Shown: positions 28,965 to 39,684 of the stretch, in pieces
Layout of the letters: each line of letters starts with the position of its first letter
Position numbering within the stretch: position 1 is the stretch's first letter
Source: Diplonema papillatum
Taxonomy: Eukaryota; Euglenozoa; Diplonemea; Diplonemida; Diplonemidae
NCBI GenBank assembly: GCA_030068145.1
Contig: JAPJBO010000754.1
Span: 1 to 64,000, forward strand
DNA: 64,000 nt
Direction: 5' to 3'
Notes under the pieces: model-generated
Told to the model about the DNA's origin: nothing
Databases searched by the model: none
Seen by the model: only the letters and a program-made list of their open reading frames with translations
Made by a program: the position numbers and the translations under genes

Positions 28965-29215
28965 ATAAGGTCACCCGGAGGCGCCAAAACCCCTGGAATC
29001 CTTTTTAAGCGAGCTCTCACTTTAAAAAAGAGCGATCAAACTGGCCGTAATGGGCCGGCGATGATCATCGCCGTTCCGCTATGAAATGTTCTTGGCGTGC
29101 GTACGGGGCGCTGGTGGAGAAGGTCTCTACAACCGTGTCTGAGCAATCAATGAAATAACTCAGGGCGCCCGTCCTACTTGCGACTGCGACTCGCTAGGAC
29201 GCACTCACTTCACCG
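28965..29215. repeat. Dispersed repeat, copy 2 of 3
   Basis: Contains the perfect palindrome CGGCGATGATCATCGCCG (29056-29073) and the block GTGTCTGAGCAATCA shared with 16868-16885. The part before it matches 5945-6125 in inverted orientation. Confidence 0.7.
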
Positions 29216-30324
29216 GGCCGTGTCTGGCTTGCTAGTTTAATATCAGAATTGACCAACCTTTGATCATATGAAAATGCGCTGTCAAGAACAATAGTCGGCT
29301 GAAACCTCGCGTCAAGCATGGGGGTAAAAGCTCGCTCGATACACTAAATCTGCCGTACCGATCCTCGGTGGCCTTACAATACTTGAGTCTCGTTTCATGT
29401 TCCCGGGCAGCTGCCTCGGCACGGGTCCCAGCCCACGAGAAGCGCAAAGCCCTGCAGGCATCCGGGCACCGTTCTTATTAACCAGCCTGGGGGGTGTTTG
29501 TACCTCCTCCCAATGTAAAAACGTCAAACCCGATCTCGATTGTTTTTCGCGTTCATGTTATTTTTCGCTTCTTTGGATTAAAATTGAACCTCAGTTTTGG
29601 ATTGGGCATTGAACAGCGCGATCCCAATTGGCTTCCTCAAGAGCGACAGCTCGAGTACATCCTCAGGATGTCACATTGCATGGCAGCGTGGAACAACACC
29701 CGAAGGTAGCTACATATGCCTGGCTGGTGTGAATTGCATACAGCGCAGCACAGTGTGTGAACAGGCGAGCACGCGCGGGAAGAGCTTGTAGTAGTATCGT
29801 CAACCCCTGGCCCCGTTTTCCGTAGAACTGGTGTCTCAAAGACAGGAAAGACGCAAAAGAGCAGAGGCAAAGGACAGCAACGTTGGGCGTGTTGAGATGA
29901 GAAGGCTTGGTTGACCAGGGTTCCTCTGAGTGAAAACAATTATGTTTTCCCTCTCTTTGGTCCCTTCTGGTTTCTTCAGGGGCTTAGGCCTCGGTCAGCT
30001 GATGCTCGTTTGAAGTTGTCTGTCTGATCACCCGCAGGCAATCAACACACGATGCGTGGACAAATATTGCAAACGTCGACTTGTGACGTGTTTGTCAACG
30101 TCCCAAGGTGCTTCAAGACCAAGGGAAATAAGCTGACACGCAGAACGCCGTTGCAACCATCCAGCCAAGCGGCCTCGGGCTGTGAATTTCAACGCGGCGG
30201 AAAGCTGTCACGTGGGGAACGTCTGGGCAGCGGGTTGCGATACCCGGCTTGGATTCCATGCACCACTCGCCACCACTAGGACACACCGTACTTTGAATTG
30301 CCGACTACCGTCACTACGGCAGCC
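29216..30324. other. No supported gene
   Basis: Several overlapping short frames on both strands; none is recognised. No repeat from elsewhere in the window was noticed here. Confidence 0.4.
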
Positions 30325-30732
30325 ATGGGCACCAAAAAATCAACGTCACGCGGACGACTTAACAAGCTGACCGAGTATCTGCAGGAAAAAACCGGGAAGC
30401 TCGGTCAGCAAACTGATCTCCTGAAACAGTTTCTTACCATACCACCCACCCACTGACACAGGAGTTCCGGACGGACCGCACAAGACTTAACGAAGCCCTG
30501 GAGGAGGGACCCTCGTTTTGATGTTCAGGCAGAGCATTGCCGCTTGGATGATGGTAGCATCAAGGCTGATGGCTCCCCTCCCGCGCACTCGAAGGAGGGA
30601 CATGACACACAAGCCGAGAAGTCCATTGAAGCGCCTTTATTGCAGGTAGCAAGTGACACAAGTAACGACTACGACAGTCGTCCGATGCTTATCTTTCGCC
30701 GGGAGCGTCCGCCTGTGATCAATAAAGGCTAG
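30325..30732 (+). pseudogene. Small unknown gene with one in-frame TGA or a 33-bp intron
   Basis: From ATG 30325 one frame runs for 136 codons to TAG 30730, interrupted only by TGA at 30454. The first part reads MGTKKSTSRGRLNKLTEYLQ and then KTGKLGQQTDLLKQ (basic, then amphipathic and possibly coiled-coil). The second is acidic and ends RRERPPVINKG. Removing a GT...AG stretch of 33 bp (GTTTCTTACC to GACACAG, 30430-30462) would delete the stop and keep the frame, but introns that short are rare. No family is recognised. Confidence 0.4.
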
Positions 30733-33009
30733 CCGACTTCCGGGTAAACGAGGATGCACGAACAACATTTATCTTCTCTCCATCGTACACCGATATTCAC
30801 ACACAATTCACAGGTGATTCACACGGAACGGACACAACAGAGGTTCCGCATTGGAGAGAGAGAGAGGGAGGGAGAGAGAAAAGGGCAGGCGAATAAAAAA
30901 CGTGCGAAAGCGATTTACAAAGAAACCCGAGGCGATTGAACAGGATCGGGAAATAAAAAAAGAACGAGTGGGATCTTCGTTTTCTGAAGGACGTGAGCGG
31001 GTACACACACAAAGTGCGGACCATTTTGTGTTGCTTCCCGTCCTTTTTGTACAAGATGATCCGGAGATAGCCTCTCCTGCACTTGAATATCCCGTTCCCA
31101 AGTACAGGAGTCAAGCCTCCTGTCGCCCGAGCCTCATAAAACGCGCGCATTAAGGTGAGACACCCCAAGCCATGCGAGTACCCGGCGAAGTATGAAAGAC
31201 TCAAGATGAGCCGGACTTCATGACAGCATGGGGAAGACAGTGAGATGTCGACAACAAAAAACGCCGAGGGGTATCCCCGCGTGCACACGATGGATCGCTT
31301 TCCCCCCTTGTTCTCGGTGTCCAGACATGAGCGTCCATCATAATACTATTTACGAGCGCGAAGAAATGCATAGTTTGTTGTGTTCATTTGTCGACAACAT
31401 TGATTCCTAGCAGTCTCCTGCCTTCTTTAGTGATGGAATTTCAGGGTTTTCTTTTCTGTTACCATGGTGTTTATCGATGAGTAGCATTGATTTCTAGTCT
31501 CCCGCCTTCTTTAGTGATGGCTTTTAAACCACGGCGGTTTTCGATGGAGTAGTTCTGCGAAACAAGCTGTGCACTGCCTGTGTTTCGCAGCTTGAAACTC
31601 CTTAAATTCCGGATGACGCCGGAATGATAATTCAGGGATATGTAGAAATGAAGCCCTCTGCCAAGAATGAGCGCGTGGGGATACAAAATCAGCCAGGTAG
31701 CAGGCAGGGTGTTCGGGTACCCGGCTGACCTACGGCTGCCTTCAGGGGCTTGCAAGCTTGAACTGGAATGGACTCGGTGCCGCACCCATGCGACAGTGAC
31801 ATGTGTCAAGCTGGTGACACATGTCACGAAACGGTGCGCCACGAAAAGTTGATAAGAGGACTTCACAGAGCCTTCTGGGTGTGAGGTGAAGCAGAGTTAA
31901 GCAGCCAAGCTCTTGGCGGCTTGAAGCTTGTGGTTGAGCTGCCAGTTTGCTGTCCATATACCGAATGCCACCTGGGAGTTAAAGCCCAACTGTGCAAGGA
32001 CAGAAGCTTGCGTTGGTCAATGCTGGGTGCTTCGCTTGCAACCAATTTGGCAAGTGATACAGACAATGGTCTGACTAGGTGCCAAGCAGTACAATGCGAG
32101 GAGCACACGCGCCGACAGTCGTAACTTAACCTTTGTGGTAGCTTGAAATGCAAGCGAGCTCGTCCAGGCTGAGGTGCTACGCAACAGGACGCCAGCAGGG
32201 CTTTCGGCAGACATTTCAAACCGGGAAGAGGGGTCTTAGACGAGGCAGAGTTCCCGCGCTCGTTTCGAACGTAGTGTGTACTGCGCGCGAAGGATCGATC
32301 GGCTTCGTTCGTTGCGTGCTAGTATCGGCAATAGGGCGATATGAGGGTGCCCCCCATCAACCTCGTGTATATCCCACCAGGAGGGCTGGCGTTGTGATGC
32401 GGCAGGGGCGGTCGCATCCGTGAGGGGCTGTCCATTGAAGCTCGGTATCCTGAGCTGCCGATGGCGTATCGGTAGTCGGGAAAGGCGCTGTAATCCGGCA
32501 CAAACGGGACGTCGACCGGAGCATAACCCGGCGGCCCCCCGCTGAGCAAGTGTCCTGGAGGCGACCGTCTCCTGCGAGGGTACGTGGGCTCTGCGGTGTC
32601 GCTGGGCGCTGCTGTTTCGATCGCGTACGCGGTATCGCTGCCGCCGCCGGTTTCGGCGCGGTGGGATCGGTCGGAAGGCCTGTGTTGGTGGGAGAAAATG
32701 TGAACAACCTCAAGAAGCCCCCTACGCGTATTTTAACGAAAGCGGCTAGGTCCGGGAATGTTATTTATGCTAAGGTCGGCGTATGATGGCAAGTCGGGGT
32801 GACCTGGGCATAGTGTGGGATTTTGGCGCCAATTATCGCATTTTCAATCGCATTATCGCACGATCATCACATATTGTTGCGTGCGTATTATCGCATATTA
32901 TCGCACATTATCGCATGTGCGATGATAATTATCGTACGAGTATCGCACATTCTCGCAGACTCCTTTGAGGAAACCGGAGCGAGGCAGGATGGCTTGACAG
33001 GCGCAAAAA
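30733..33009. other. Mostly unassigned, simple repeats
   Basis: Contains a GAGAGAGAGGGAGGGAGAG run near 30857-30880 and ATTATCGCA-type repeats at 32820-32960, including the near-palindrome ATTATCGCATGTGCGAT. A minus-strand frame at 32549-32319 (tyrosine/proline-rich) could be an exon, but no start, splice or family evidence supports it. Confidence 0.4.
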
Positions 33010-33300
33010 GTGAGCACCACCCCGTCCACTACGCCGCCACTTCGGGTGCAAAGATGCCTCGAAAATACGGTGGCGTCAGCAATCGAAAGCATCCATGATC
33101 GCAAAGTACGCCTGGAGCGCTTGAAATTGGACTACCTCGCCAAGAAAGAGAAGATAACCGGTAAAGCTCGCAGGAGAAAGCAACGGCGGGAGGCGTACCG
33201 CCAGAACGTGGAACTGCGGTTCGATTATGACACCAACTGGCCGAAGGAGCTCCTCATGAAGCAAACTGACGCTCGTCGCTTCACCGCGTCACAGAAGTTG
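33010..33300 (+). pseudogene. Unknown gene family copy 3, C-terminal part before the insertion
   Basis: The frame reads AKKEKITGKARRRKQRREAY and LRFDYDTNWPKELLMKQ, matching RKRKRSDVIA and FRFDYGTDWQKPVLLQQ of copy 1 (about 11250-11320). It is interrupted at ACAGAAGTTG (33291-33300), which recurs at 33881-33890. The interrupted codons rejoin as QKL then NKKDLVSRIQG. Confidence 0.6.
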
Positions 33301-33880
33301 TAAATTTGTTGCATTAGTGTGTGGGCCTTTGAAGCGTGGATGATGCCTCTCGCGCTGCTCCCCTTGAGGTTCCTGGCTCATGCCAAAGCGCCGCCGCCCG
33401 GGTTAAGGGGTTGCGGCATCAGGCGTGGGCCAGGGCCAGGGAGACTGTTCGGAGGGGTCACCACCCACCGTTCGCGGGCTTCGTTACTTCACTGCCCCCG
33501 GCTCTCCCCGGCCTTCGTCATCCCGGGGGAGGGTTTCACGGCCATCCCCCCCCGCGTGGGGAATGGACTGGTGCTGTGCCGCGGGTCCTTCCGTGCGTCC
33601 TCGCGACGTCGCCGCTGTCGATGTCGCTGCCGCTGTTGCTGCCGCTGCAGCCACTGTCGGGCGGTTGGTTGACGATCCCGGTCTGCACCCCGCCCGTTGC
33701 GCGTCGGCTTTCTTCTTCTCGGCGTTCGCTAGGACGTCCCAAAGGTGGCGGCTGCCGCCGCCGCGTTCGCGACGGTGCGTCGCCCGGTCGTGTCTTGCCC
33801 GTGCCTTCCACTTCTCGCCGCTAATTTGTTGCATTAGTGTGATTGTCAGGCCTTCGACTACCCTGAGCAACGCACTATAC
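33301..33880. mobile_element. Retro-insertion of about 580 bp with nested direct repeats
   Basis: Outer direct repeats ACAGAAGTTG (33291-33300 and 33881-33890) bracket the insert. Inner ones, AATTTGTTGCATTAGTGTG (33303-33321 and 33824-33842), bracket about 500 bp. The inner part contains GCTTCGTTACTTCACTGCC, shared with the 3' coding end of the LINE near 43970, so it is probably a short LINE-related fragment in minus orientation. Two nested insertions, or one insertion with a duplicated end, would both fit. Confidence 0.55.
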
Positions 33881-34129
33881 ACACAGAAGTTGAACAAGAA
33901 GGACTTGGTCTCCCGCATCCAAGGGTGCGATGCAGGAAGTACGAACGCGGCGCTTCTTGCTTTGGCAAAGCAGCGCGGCATCAGTAGAGTTGGTCCTTCG
34001 AGCACAACACCCACCCTGCTCAAAAAACTGCAAGAGTATGACGACAAGTTGCCGTTGCCATCATCGTTGAAAGACTCCATGCTAGCTGTTGATGGTGGCA
34101 ACGAGTCTGTGTCGGAGGATGATATGAGT
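33881..34129 (+). pseudogene. Unknown gene family copy 3, continuation
   Basis: NKKDLVSRIQGCDAG and TPTLLKKLQEYDDKLPLP continue the frame broken at 33300; copy 1 has TYLRLLREYDEQNN at the equivalent place. The frame is cut again by the long-TIR element at 34130. Beyond it, at 35739-35865, a short acidic stretch and a stop follow, possibly the original C-terminus. Confidence 0.55.
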
Positions 34130-35738
34130 CGATGCCAAAAGGGGGGGGGGGGGGTTTGGGCGGAAAAATCCCCGCATAGTTCACCAGGGTCTGACGGGTA
34201 CTGAGGCCCCATACCCTTCCTAAAACATCATTCTGCGTTCAAATACGCCCTCAGAAGCCTCCGGAGAGCCTTCTATGATGTCCCAAATGCGATTTTGTGG
34301 GTTTTTAGGGGGTCCCCCCGTCTGCTGGCCGTAAACCGCCATAGAAGACACATATGCAACCTGATGCTGGGTCGCTCCTCGGAGCAAAATCTCGGCCTAA
34401 ACACACGTTTTCGGCGTTCTCTATCATTCTCCAGGTGCATTCGACCCTCGGACTTCATAAATTATCTCGCTTACAGGTGTTCCGGGGTGTGCAAAAACAA
34501 GGCGAATGGACCCTACAGACCGTACCACGCCCTGCCTGTCTATACAGGCTTTGGGGTCAAATTGCGCCGCCTTGGCGCCATGTGCACCGTTTTGGTCTCG
34601 TTCGTGCTGCTTTGGGATCCACTAAGAACTCTGGTCTGATTTGCGGGACGCTTTGCTCGGTTTTGGTGCCCACTTTCACCGTTCAAAGTGCATCCAGTGG
34701 TGAAGACTTTGCGCCGAAGCAGGAGAGGAAGCGACCCAGTAGGCGCCACTTCACCGTGAGCGGGTCTCGGAACAGAACTCAAACTGTCCCAGGTGATACT
34801 GCCGACCATGGCGGGTGTGTGCGCCACACAGTTTGTCTGACCAAGCTCACTGCACAGGAGCTTGCCACACATCCCTCGGGTCATGTGCCGCCTCTGCAAA
34901 GTCATCCAGCGAGAAGCACTTTGCAGCCATGGGTGAGAAAGGTGCCAGAAGGGAAGACATTGCCAGGAAAGCTCTGAAAGCCTGCCCTGAAAGCGGTGAA
35001 GCCTGCTTCAAAATCATGAAGTGAACGCGTCGTAGTCAACCGCTTCGACGACGTTTGAGAACGGCTGATGATCGCCTGTTACTTAACGCTTGTCCTACTT
35101 CGTTCACCAAGCCTTGCAGAATCACCAGAGTAGCATAACATGATGCAGGTAGAAGCCTAAACAGGCCTTAGAACAGTGAAAGTGGGCGCCAAAACCGAGG
35201 AAAGCGTCCCGCAAATCAGACCAGAGTTCTTAATGGACCCCAAAGCAGCACAACCGAAGCCCGAAACGGTGGATGTGGCGCCAAAGCCGGTGCAATTTGA
35301 CCCCAAAGCCTGTATAGACAGGCAGGGCGTAGTTCGGTCTGTCCCCAATGCAGGGGGCCATTCTCCTTATCTTTGCACGTCCCGGAACACCTGTGAGTGA
35401 AAGAAACCACGAAGCCCGAGGGTCGAATGCGCCTGGAGAGTGCTAGAGAACGCCGAAAACGTGTGTTTGGGCTGGGATCTTGCACAGAGAAGCGACCCAG
35501 CTTCAGGTTGCATATGTTTCTACTATGGCGGTTTACGGCCAGCAGACGGGGGGACCCCCTAAAAACCCACAAAATCGCATTTGGGACATCATAGAAGGCT
35601 CTCCGGAGGCTTCTGAGGGCGTATTTGAACGCAGAATGATGTTTTAGGAAGGGTATGGGGCCTCAGTACCCGTCAGACCCTGGTGAACTATGCGGGGATT
35701 TTTCCGCCCAAACCCCCCCCCCCCCCCTTTTGGCATCG
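34130..35738. mobile_element. About 1.6-kb element with about 550-bp terminal inverted repeats
   Basis: The ends (CGATGCCAAAA, a G run, TTTGGGCGGAAAAATCCCCG) are inverted copies. The similarity continues inward for about 550 bp on each side (34130-34685 and 35165-35738), with increasing divergence in the inner half. The 480-bp spacer between is unique. Very long TIRs without a transposase suggest a non-autonomous foldback or MULE-like element. Because the flanking CG is itself symmetrical, the exact end and target duplication cannot be fixed. Confidence 0.75.
34690..35160. other. Unique spacer of the long-TIR element
   Basis: A + strand frame near 34930-35023 reads MGEKGARREDIARKALKAC and PESGEACFKIMK before a stop. 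It may be an exon fragment picked up by the element. No family recognised. Confidence 0.35.
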
Positions 35739-35982
35739 TACCATATTGAAGACGGACACTTTGAGAGCGGTGGAGACAGCGACAACAGCGACCACCCTAA
35801 ACGAAGACGTCAAACATGACATGATGCAGATACAGATATTCTGTGACATAACCAGTAGAATCTAGCGGTCGATTTTCTGCCTCGTTTTTTTTCTTTTTTG
35901 GTTGCAGAATTTGGTGCTCCAGGCATGCAGAGACCAAACTGACAGCCCTGCGCAAGTAGTTGGGTAAAAAGCGAACTTTCAC

Positions 35983-36060
35983 TGTAAAAATAATTTTTGG
36001 ACACCCCTTAGTACGGCAAGACTACGGAAGAAGTACGGAAGAACTACGGAAAACTGGAGA
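35983..36060. repeat. Flanking repeat, left of YR element 1 region
   Basis: AAATAATTTTTGGACACCCC recurs at 42235-42254. The neighbouring GGAAGAACTACGGAAAACT is inverted with respect to 42257-42285 (AGTTTTCCGTAGTTCTTCC). The pair encloses 6.2 kb holding copy 2 of the unknown gene and YR element 1. Confidence 0.7.
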
Positions 36061-36189
36061 GCGGATCACACCAAAGAAATTATGAGACACCCACAAGTGG
36101 GTACGCGAGTGAGAAAGGCTCACGACGAGCTCCGCGGTGCACAACTTGGCGCGACAGCAAATGTCGAATCCGCCGGTTTCCCTGATCCG

Positions 36190-37580
36190 CTATTTCTCGC
36201 TTGAGTTTTTCCGAGGACGCGGAACAGAGGGGTCTTCCTGAGTGCAAAACCTTTGTACTTCCAAGATGAACCCGCAGGCTGCGTGGTGCAGCAGGCCTTT
36301 CAGAAAAGCCGCGTTACTTGTGTTTCGGCCGGACAGTGGGGTGATCGCCCGAGACGAAGTGCCTTTGCTCCATAGTACTTCCCAATTCCGTGACGTACAA
36401 CACCGTCGGGAAGGTTGGCGTTCACTTGTGTCACCGCTTCGGGATTGGGGTACGGTTGTCTTCCACGACAGCGTCTCAGGTGTGATCCGACATTCCTGAG
36501 GAACACCCAGCACAGTTTCCCTACGTCGCACCATTCTCGCAATGTCTGCTTTCATTGCAACGATGGACAAACTTGAGAACAGCGATTTCACGATGCCAAC
36601 CGTGAATGTGAGGTTTGTGTGATTACCATCAGCAAACCCCCACAGAGCTCTGAAGAAAGGGTACACAACAAGAGCGAAGCCTAGACCCAGCCTGCGATCT
36701 GTAGTCTGAGCATCTTGCTTCGCAGGACGTTCGTCTTTGCAGCTGACTGCGATACCATCTCAGGGAACTTACCGAAGAACACGAGTAGCAACTCAAGTAC
36801 CGACTTTCCCGAGTTTCCAACATGGGCACTCATGCAGAACGCAGCAGCCCATGCAGGGCCAAACCTGCCGAGTGTGGCGCACTGCCACAAGAACCCCTTG
36901 ACCTCTTGAATGCTGTATTCGGCGGCAAGCCATTCCTGAAACTCTGGACCGACTGACGTAATTTGCGGCCTGGCATACAGCCTTTGTCTCCTTCTCAAAG
37001 TGAAGCGACGAGATCGCTGCTGTGGCAACCCGGTGCATGCGGTGGACAACTTCAAAGCCCCGCGTGCACGCGAATCCACCTAGAGCAGCACCCCTGTCGA
37101 CATACACGACACAAAAACGGTCTTGCCAATGAGGCTTCCTCGTCCAGTACATTCAACGCAATCAGTTCGTCTGTCAACTTCGCGAAGTACTGAACCATCT
37201 TCTGGATGATACCATTGACGGCATGTGATGTGAACGTCGAGGTGGTGCCACAGGATTCTCCCTTCATCGTTTTTCCATGTCGCTGTAAAGTGGCCACCGG
37301 CCTGTTGCGAAGACGGGTCTGGTGGCCCAGAATCGAACTGCAGGGCGACATTGCAGTTTTGGGTTTCCTTCAGGAACTCCATATCTCGCGAGACTAGGTT
37401 CAAGCCCAGATCTCTTCGACGCGCCGACGAGACACCTTTGCTTACCCGCTCGTGCATGAGAATACCTACGACGGTGCAACCGTGTCGTCCTGGCTGCCAG
37501 CGGCATAACGTCTCTCGCACTCAACCAGAACAGTTCCGTCTAGGATGCGTGGGATGCCAAAGGAAAACGAAGTGACATTG
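36190..37580 (-). pseudogene. Unknown gene family copy 2, several frameshifts
   Basis: On the minus strand the order of blocks is the same as in copy 1. VGILMHERVSK and FLKETQNCNVAL come first, then HFTATWKNDEG, FVSCMSTG or FCVVYVDRGAALGG, and FLWQCATLGRFGPAWAAAF. FALVVYPFFRALWGF, MKADIARMVRR and GIGKYYGAKALRLG follow. These align with copy 1 (VLIDKCMRRDV, HFTVQWAIDGKF, FLWQRASTGRFGSTLGACF, FQTVVYPLFVYLYTY, GVDRYYGTTGLKRS). At least four frame changes are needed, so this copy is dead. The C-terminal third seen in copies 1 and 3 is missing. Confidence 0.6.
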
Positions 37581-37871
37581 CACTCGAGTCTGGTCGAACA
37601 ACATCGTCAGCCTCCATCACTTCTCCTTTCCTCTTGGCAAATCCCCGTTTTCACATTTCTTTTGCTCCCAGTGCTCAAATGTCATCAAAAGGCTGCATGA
37701 AAAGGTGCGGAAAACCCGTCTGAAATGCATTACCCCTTAGCCGAAACCCGGGCTCCTGGAAAGATCCCGAGCGCCGGAAAATACTCGAGGGACTGCCTTG
37801 TGCTCATTTCGAAGGAGGCTAGAGGGGGAGAAAACAATACAACTAAAAACAATGCAACTACAAAGTGGGTC
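37581..37871. other. Short spacer, no supported gene
   Basis: A/T-rich; AAAAACAATGCAACT-type words at 37840-37860. No feature recognised. Confidence 0.4.
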
Positions 37872-37886
37872 TTTTTTGTTGAAAGC

Positions 37887-39670
37887 TTACGCATCAGGAC
37901 CCCCAGGGACCACGCAGTGGCACACCAAATCTGAGGGCGGAGCAAGATCCTCTGCATGAGGCGACCAGACACTCTCTGGCGTGTCGCTCACTGGGGCCAG
38001 CACCCCGCGGGTGTATGGGTCGGCCCTTTGCGCATCGGTCGGAACCCACTCGGCACTGATGACGAGGCCGGCAGCTCGTGCGGCGTCGAATATCCTCGTC
38101 AAAAGGACATTGGCCGCAAAATTCTTCGAGTGTCCCTTGTTGAGCAATGGACCTCCGGGAGGTTGTCCACCATGAGCCTTACGCGGACGTTCGAATGGAA
38201 ACTGGCGGTCATCTCGATGCCCCGAAGGACTGCAAAGAGTTCCTTCAAAAAGATGTGGGTGTAACTCAACTCCACAAAGGGTCCCTGTGACACGCGCTCA
38301 GATACCCCTTCGAGGACCGCAGCCCACCATTTGGACGAGGCGTCTGTCCAGAGAGTGACCGATGAGGGACAGGATTCTGACCTACTGACCCAGCGATTCT
38401 CTTCGACCAGGGAAACAAGATGCTCGACCTCACGCACCGTCGAGGGCGGAACAGCCCTCCTTACATCCCAGGCAGCTGGATCCGATGCCAGAGTCGAGGT
38501 CAGCCTCTGCAGGAACGACAAGGAACATCGGGCGTAGGCCAGTTGGAAACGCGTCGTGTACGCGAACCAGACCAAAGATCCGAACACCCGGTAGAATTGG
38601 CGAGGGGATACTACTCCAAGCCGAACCATGGCGAGCTCGGGGGAACCAAGCAATTTCGACACCCACGATTCTGCCATCCTATACCGGGCGGGGCGGTCGA
38701 ACCGGGAGAGTTCGAAATTTAGTCCTAGGAGGTCGAACTCCCTGAGGGGGGCTCCAAACTGCTCGTCGTCTTCGTTGAGCTCGCAGTTAACGTCCCTGCA
38801 GCGTTGCAAGAAAGAGTCGAACCGCGAAGTCGCCTCCCGCAACGAGCTTCCCACGACGACAAAGTTGTCCACCCAGGGTAGACCGTCAGCCTCCGGTAGG
38901 AGCACCCGGGAGGCCCTCTGAGCTATCGCCGGCGCCCAGCTCCAGCCCATGCACATGGCGGCGAGTTGTGCCTTTACAAAACGGCCCCGCGGCCCTGCCA
39001 GGTGCATGCCAAAATACGGTCGGATGTCTGCGTCGAGCCGGAACTGATAAAAATAGCTCCGGGCGTCCGCGAGAAACACCACCGATGAGGCCAACACGCG
39101 GTCGATCACCTCGTGAACCGAAGGGAGCAGCATTGGAGGCGGGCGCGCCATGATCGCGTTGAGCTTGCGACCGTCACACACGAACCTCTGCCCACCGCTC
39201 TTCTTGTCGACAGTGAAGGCGGGGAGGACGACCCTCAACCCGCCCGATGCGACCTCTGCCACGCCATATCTCACCAGATCCGGGAAGTGGCGTAGCATGC
39301 GCCTCGACGTCGTTCGTGTGATCGCCGATGCCATCAGCGCTTCCTCCGCCCCCGGGAGCAGGGCGGACCGGAAGGATTCCCACGAACGGACCACGTCCAG
39401 CACACCGCGCAGCAGCCCCCGGCTGTCCAGCGCCGTCAACCTCTCAAGGTTCATGAACGATGACGAGATGGGCGCGAGAGCCTCGCCGATTCTGCGTTGC
39501 GTAGGGACGGCCGTGAGGTTGTTGATGAGGAGTTCACCCCCGTAAGCAACACCAACAAAGGGAGTGAACATCGAGGGGGGCAAGTCTTCTTCGGGACCCT
39601 CTCCCGGCCCCTGGTAGAACGTAGCCAACGGGTCGGGGAACTTCTTGGGCGGCTTAAACGGGAAAGGGGG
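37887..39670 (-). pseudogene. YR element 1 reverse transcriptase and RNase H
   Basis: The RT begins soon after the YR stop (FKPPKKFPDPLATFYQ near 39650). Visible RT motifs are VCDGRKLNA, FLADARSYFYQF (motif A), MGWSWAPAIAQRA (motif B) and LPWVDNFVVVG (motif C, with VDN where most RTs have DD). RNase H follows with TLWTDASSKWWAA (first Asp), LKELFAVLRG (Glu) and LMVDNLPEVH (Asp). Near 38150 the frame breaks; LNKGHSKNFAANVLL and EWVPTDAQRADPYTRG continue RNase H in another frame to 37887. The open frame extends N-terminally to 40849, but that part lies opposite the YR codons and is GC-driven. RT translation would need frameshifting or re-initiation. Confidence 0.8.
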
Positions 39671-39684
39671 TTCAAGACGAAGGG

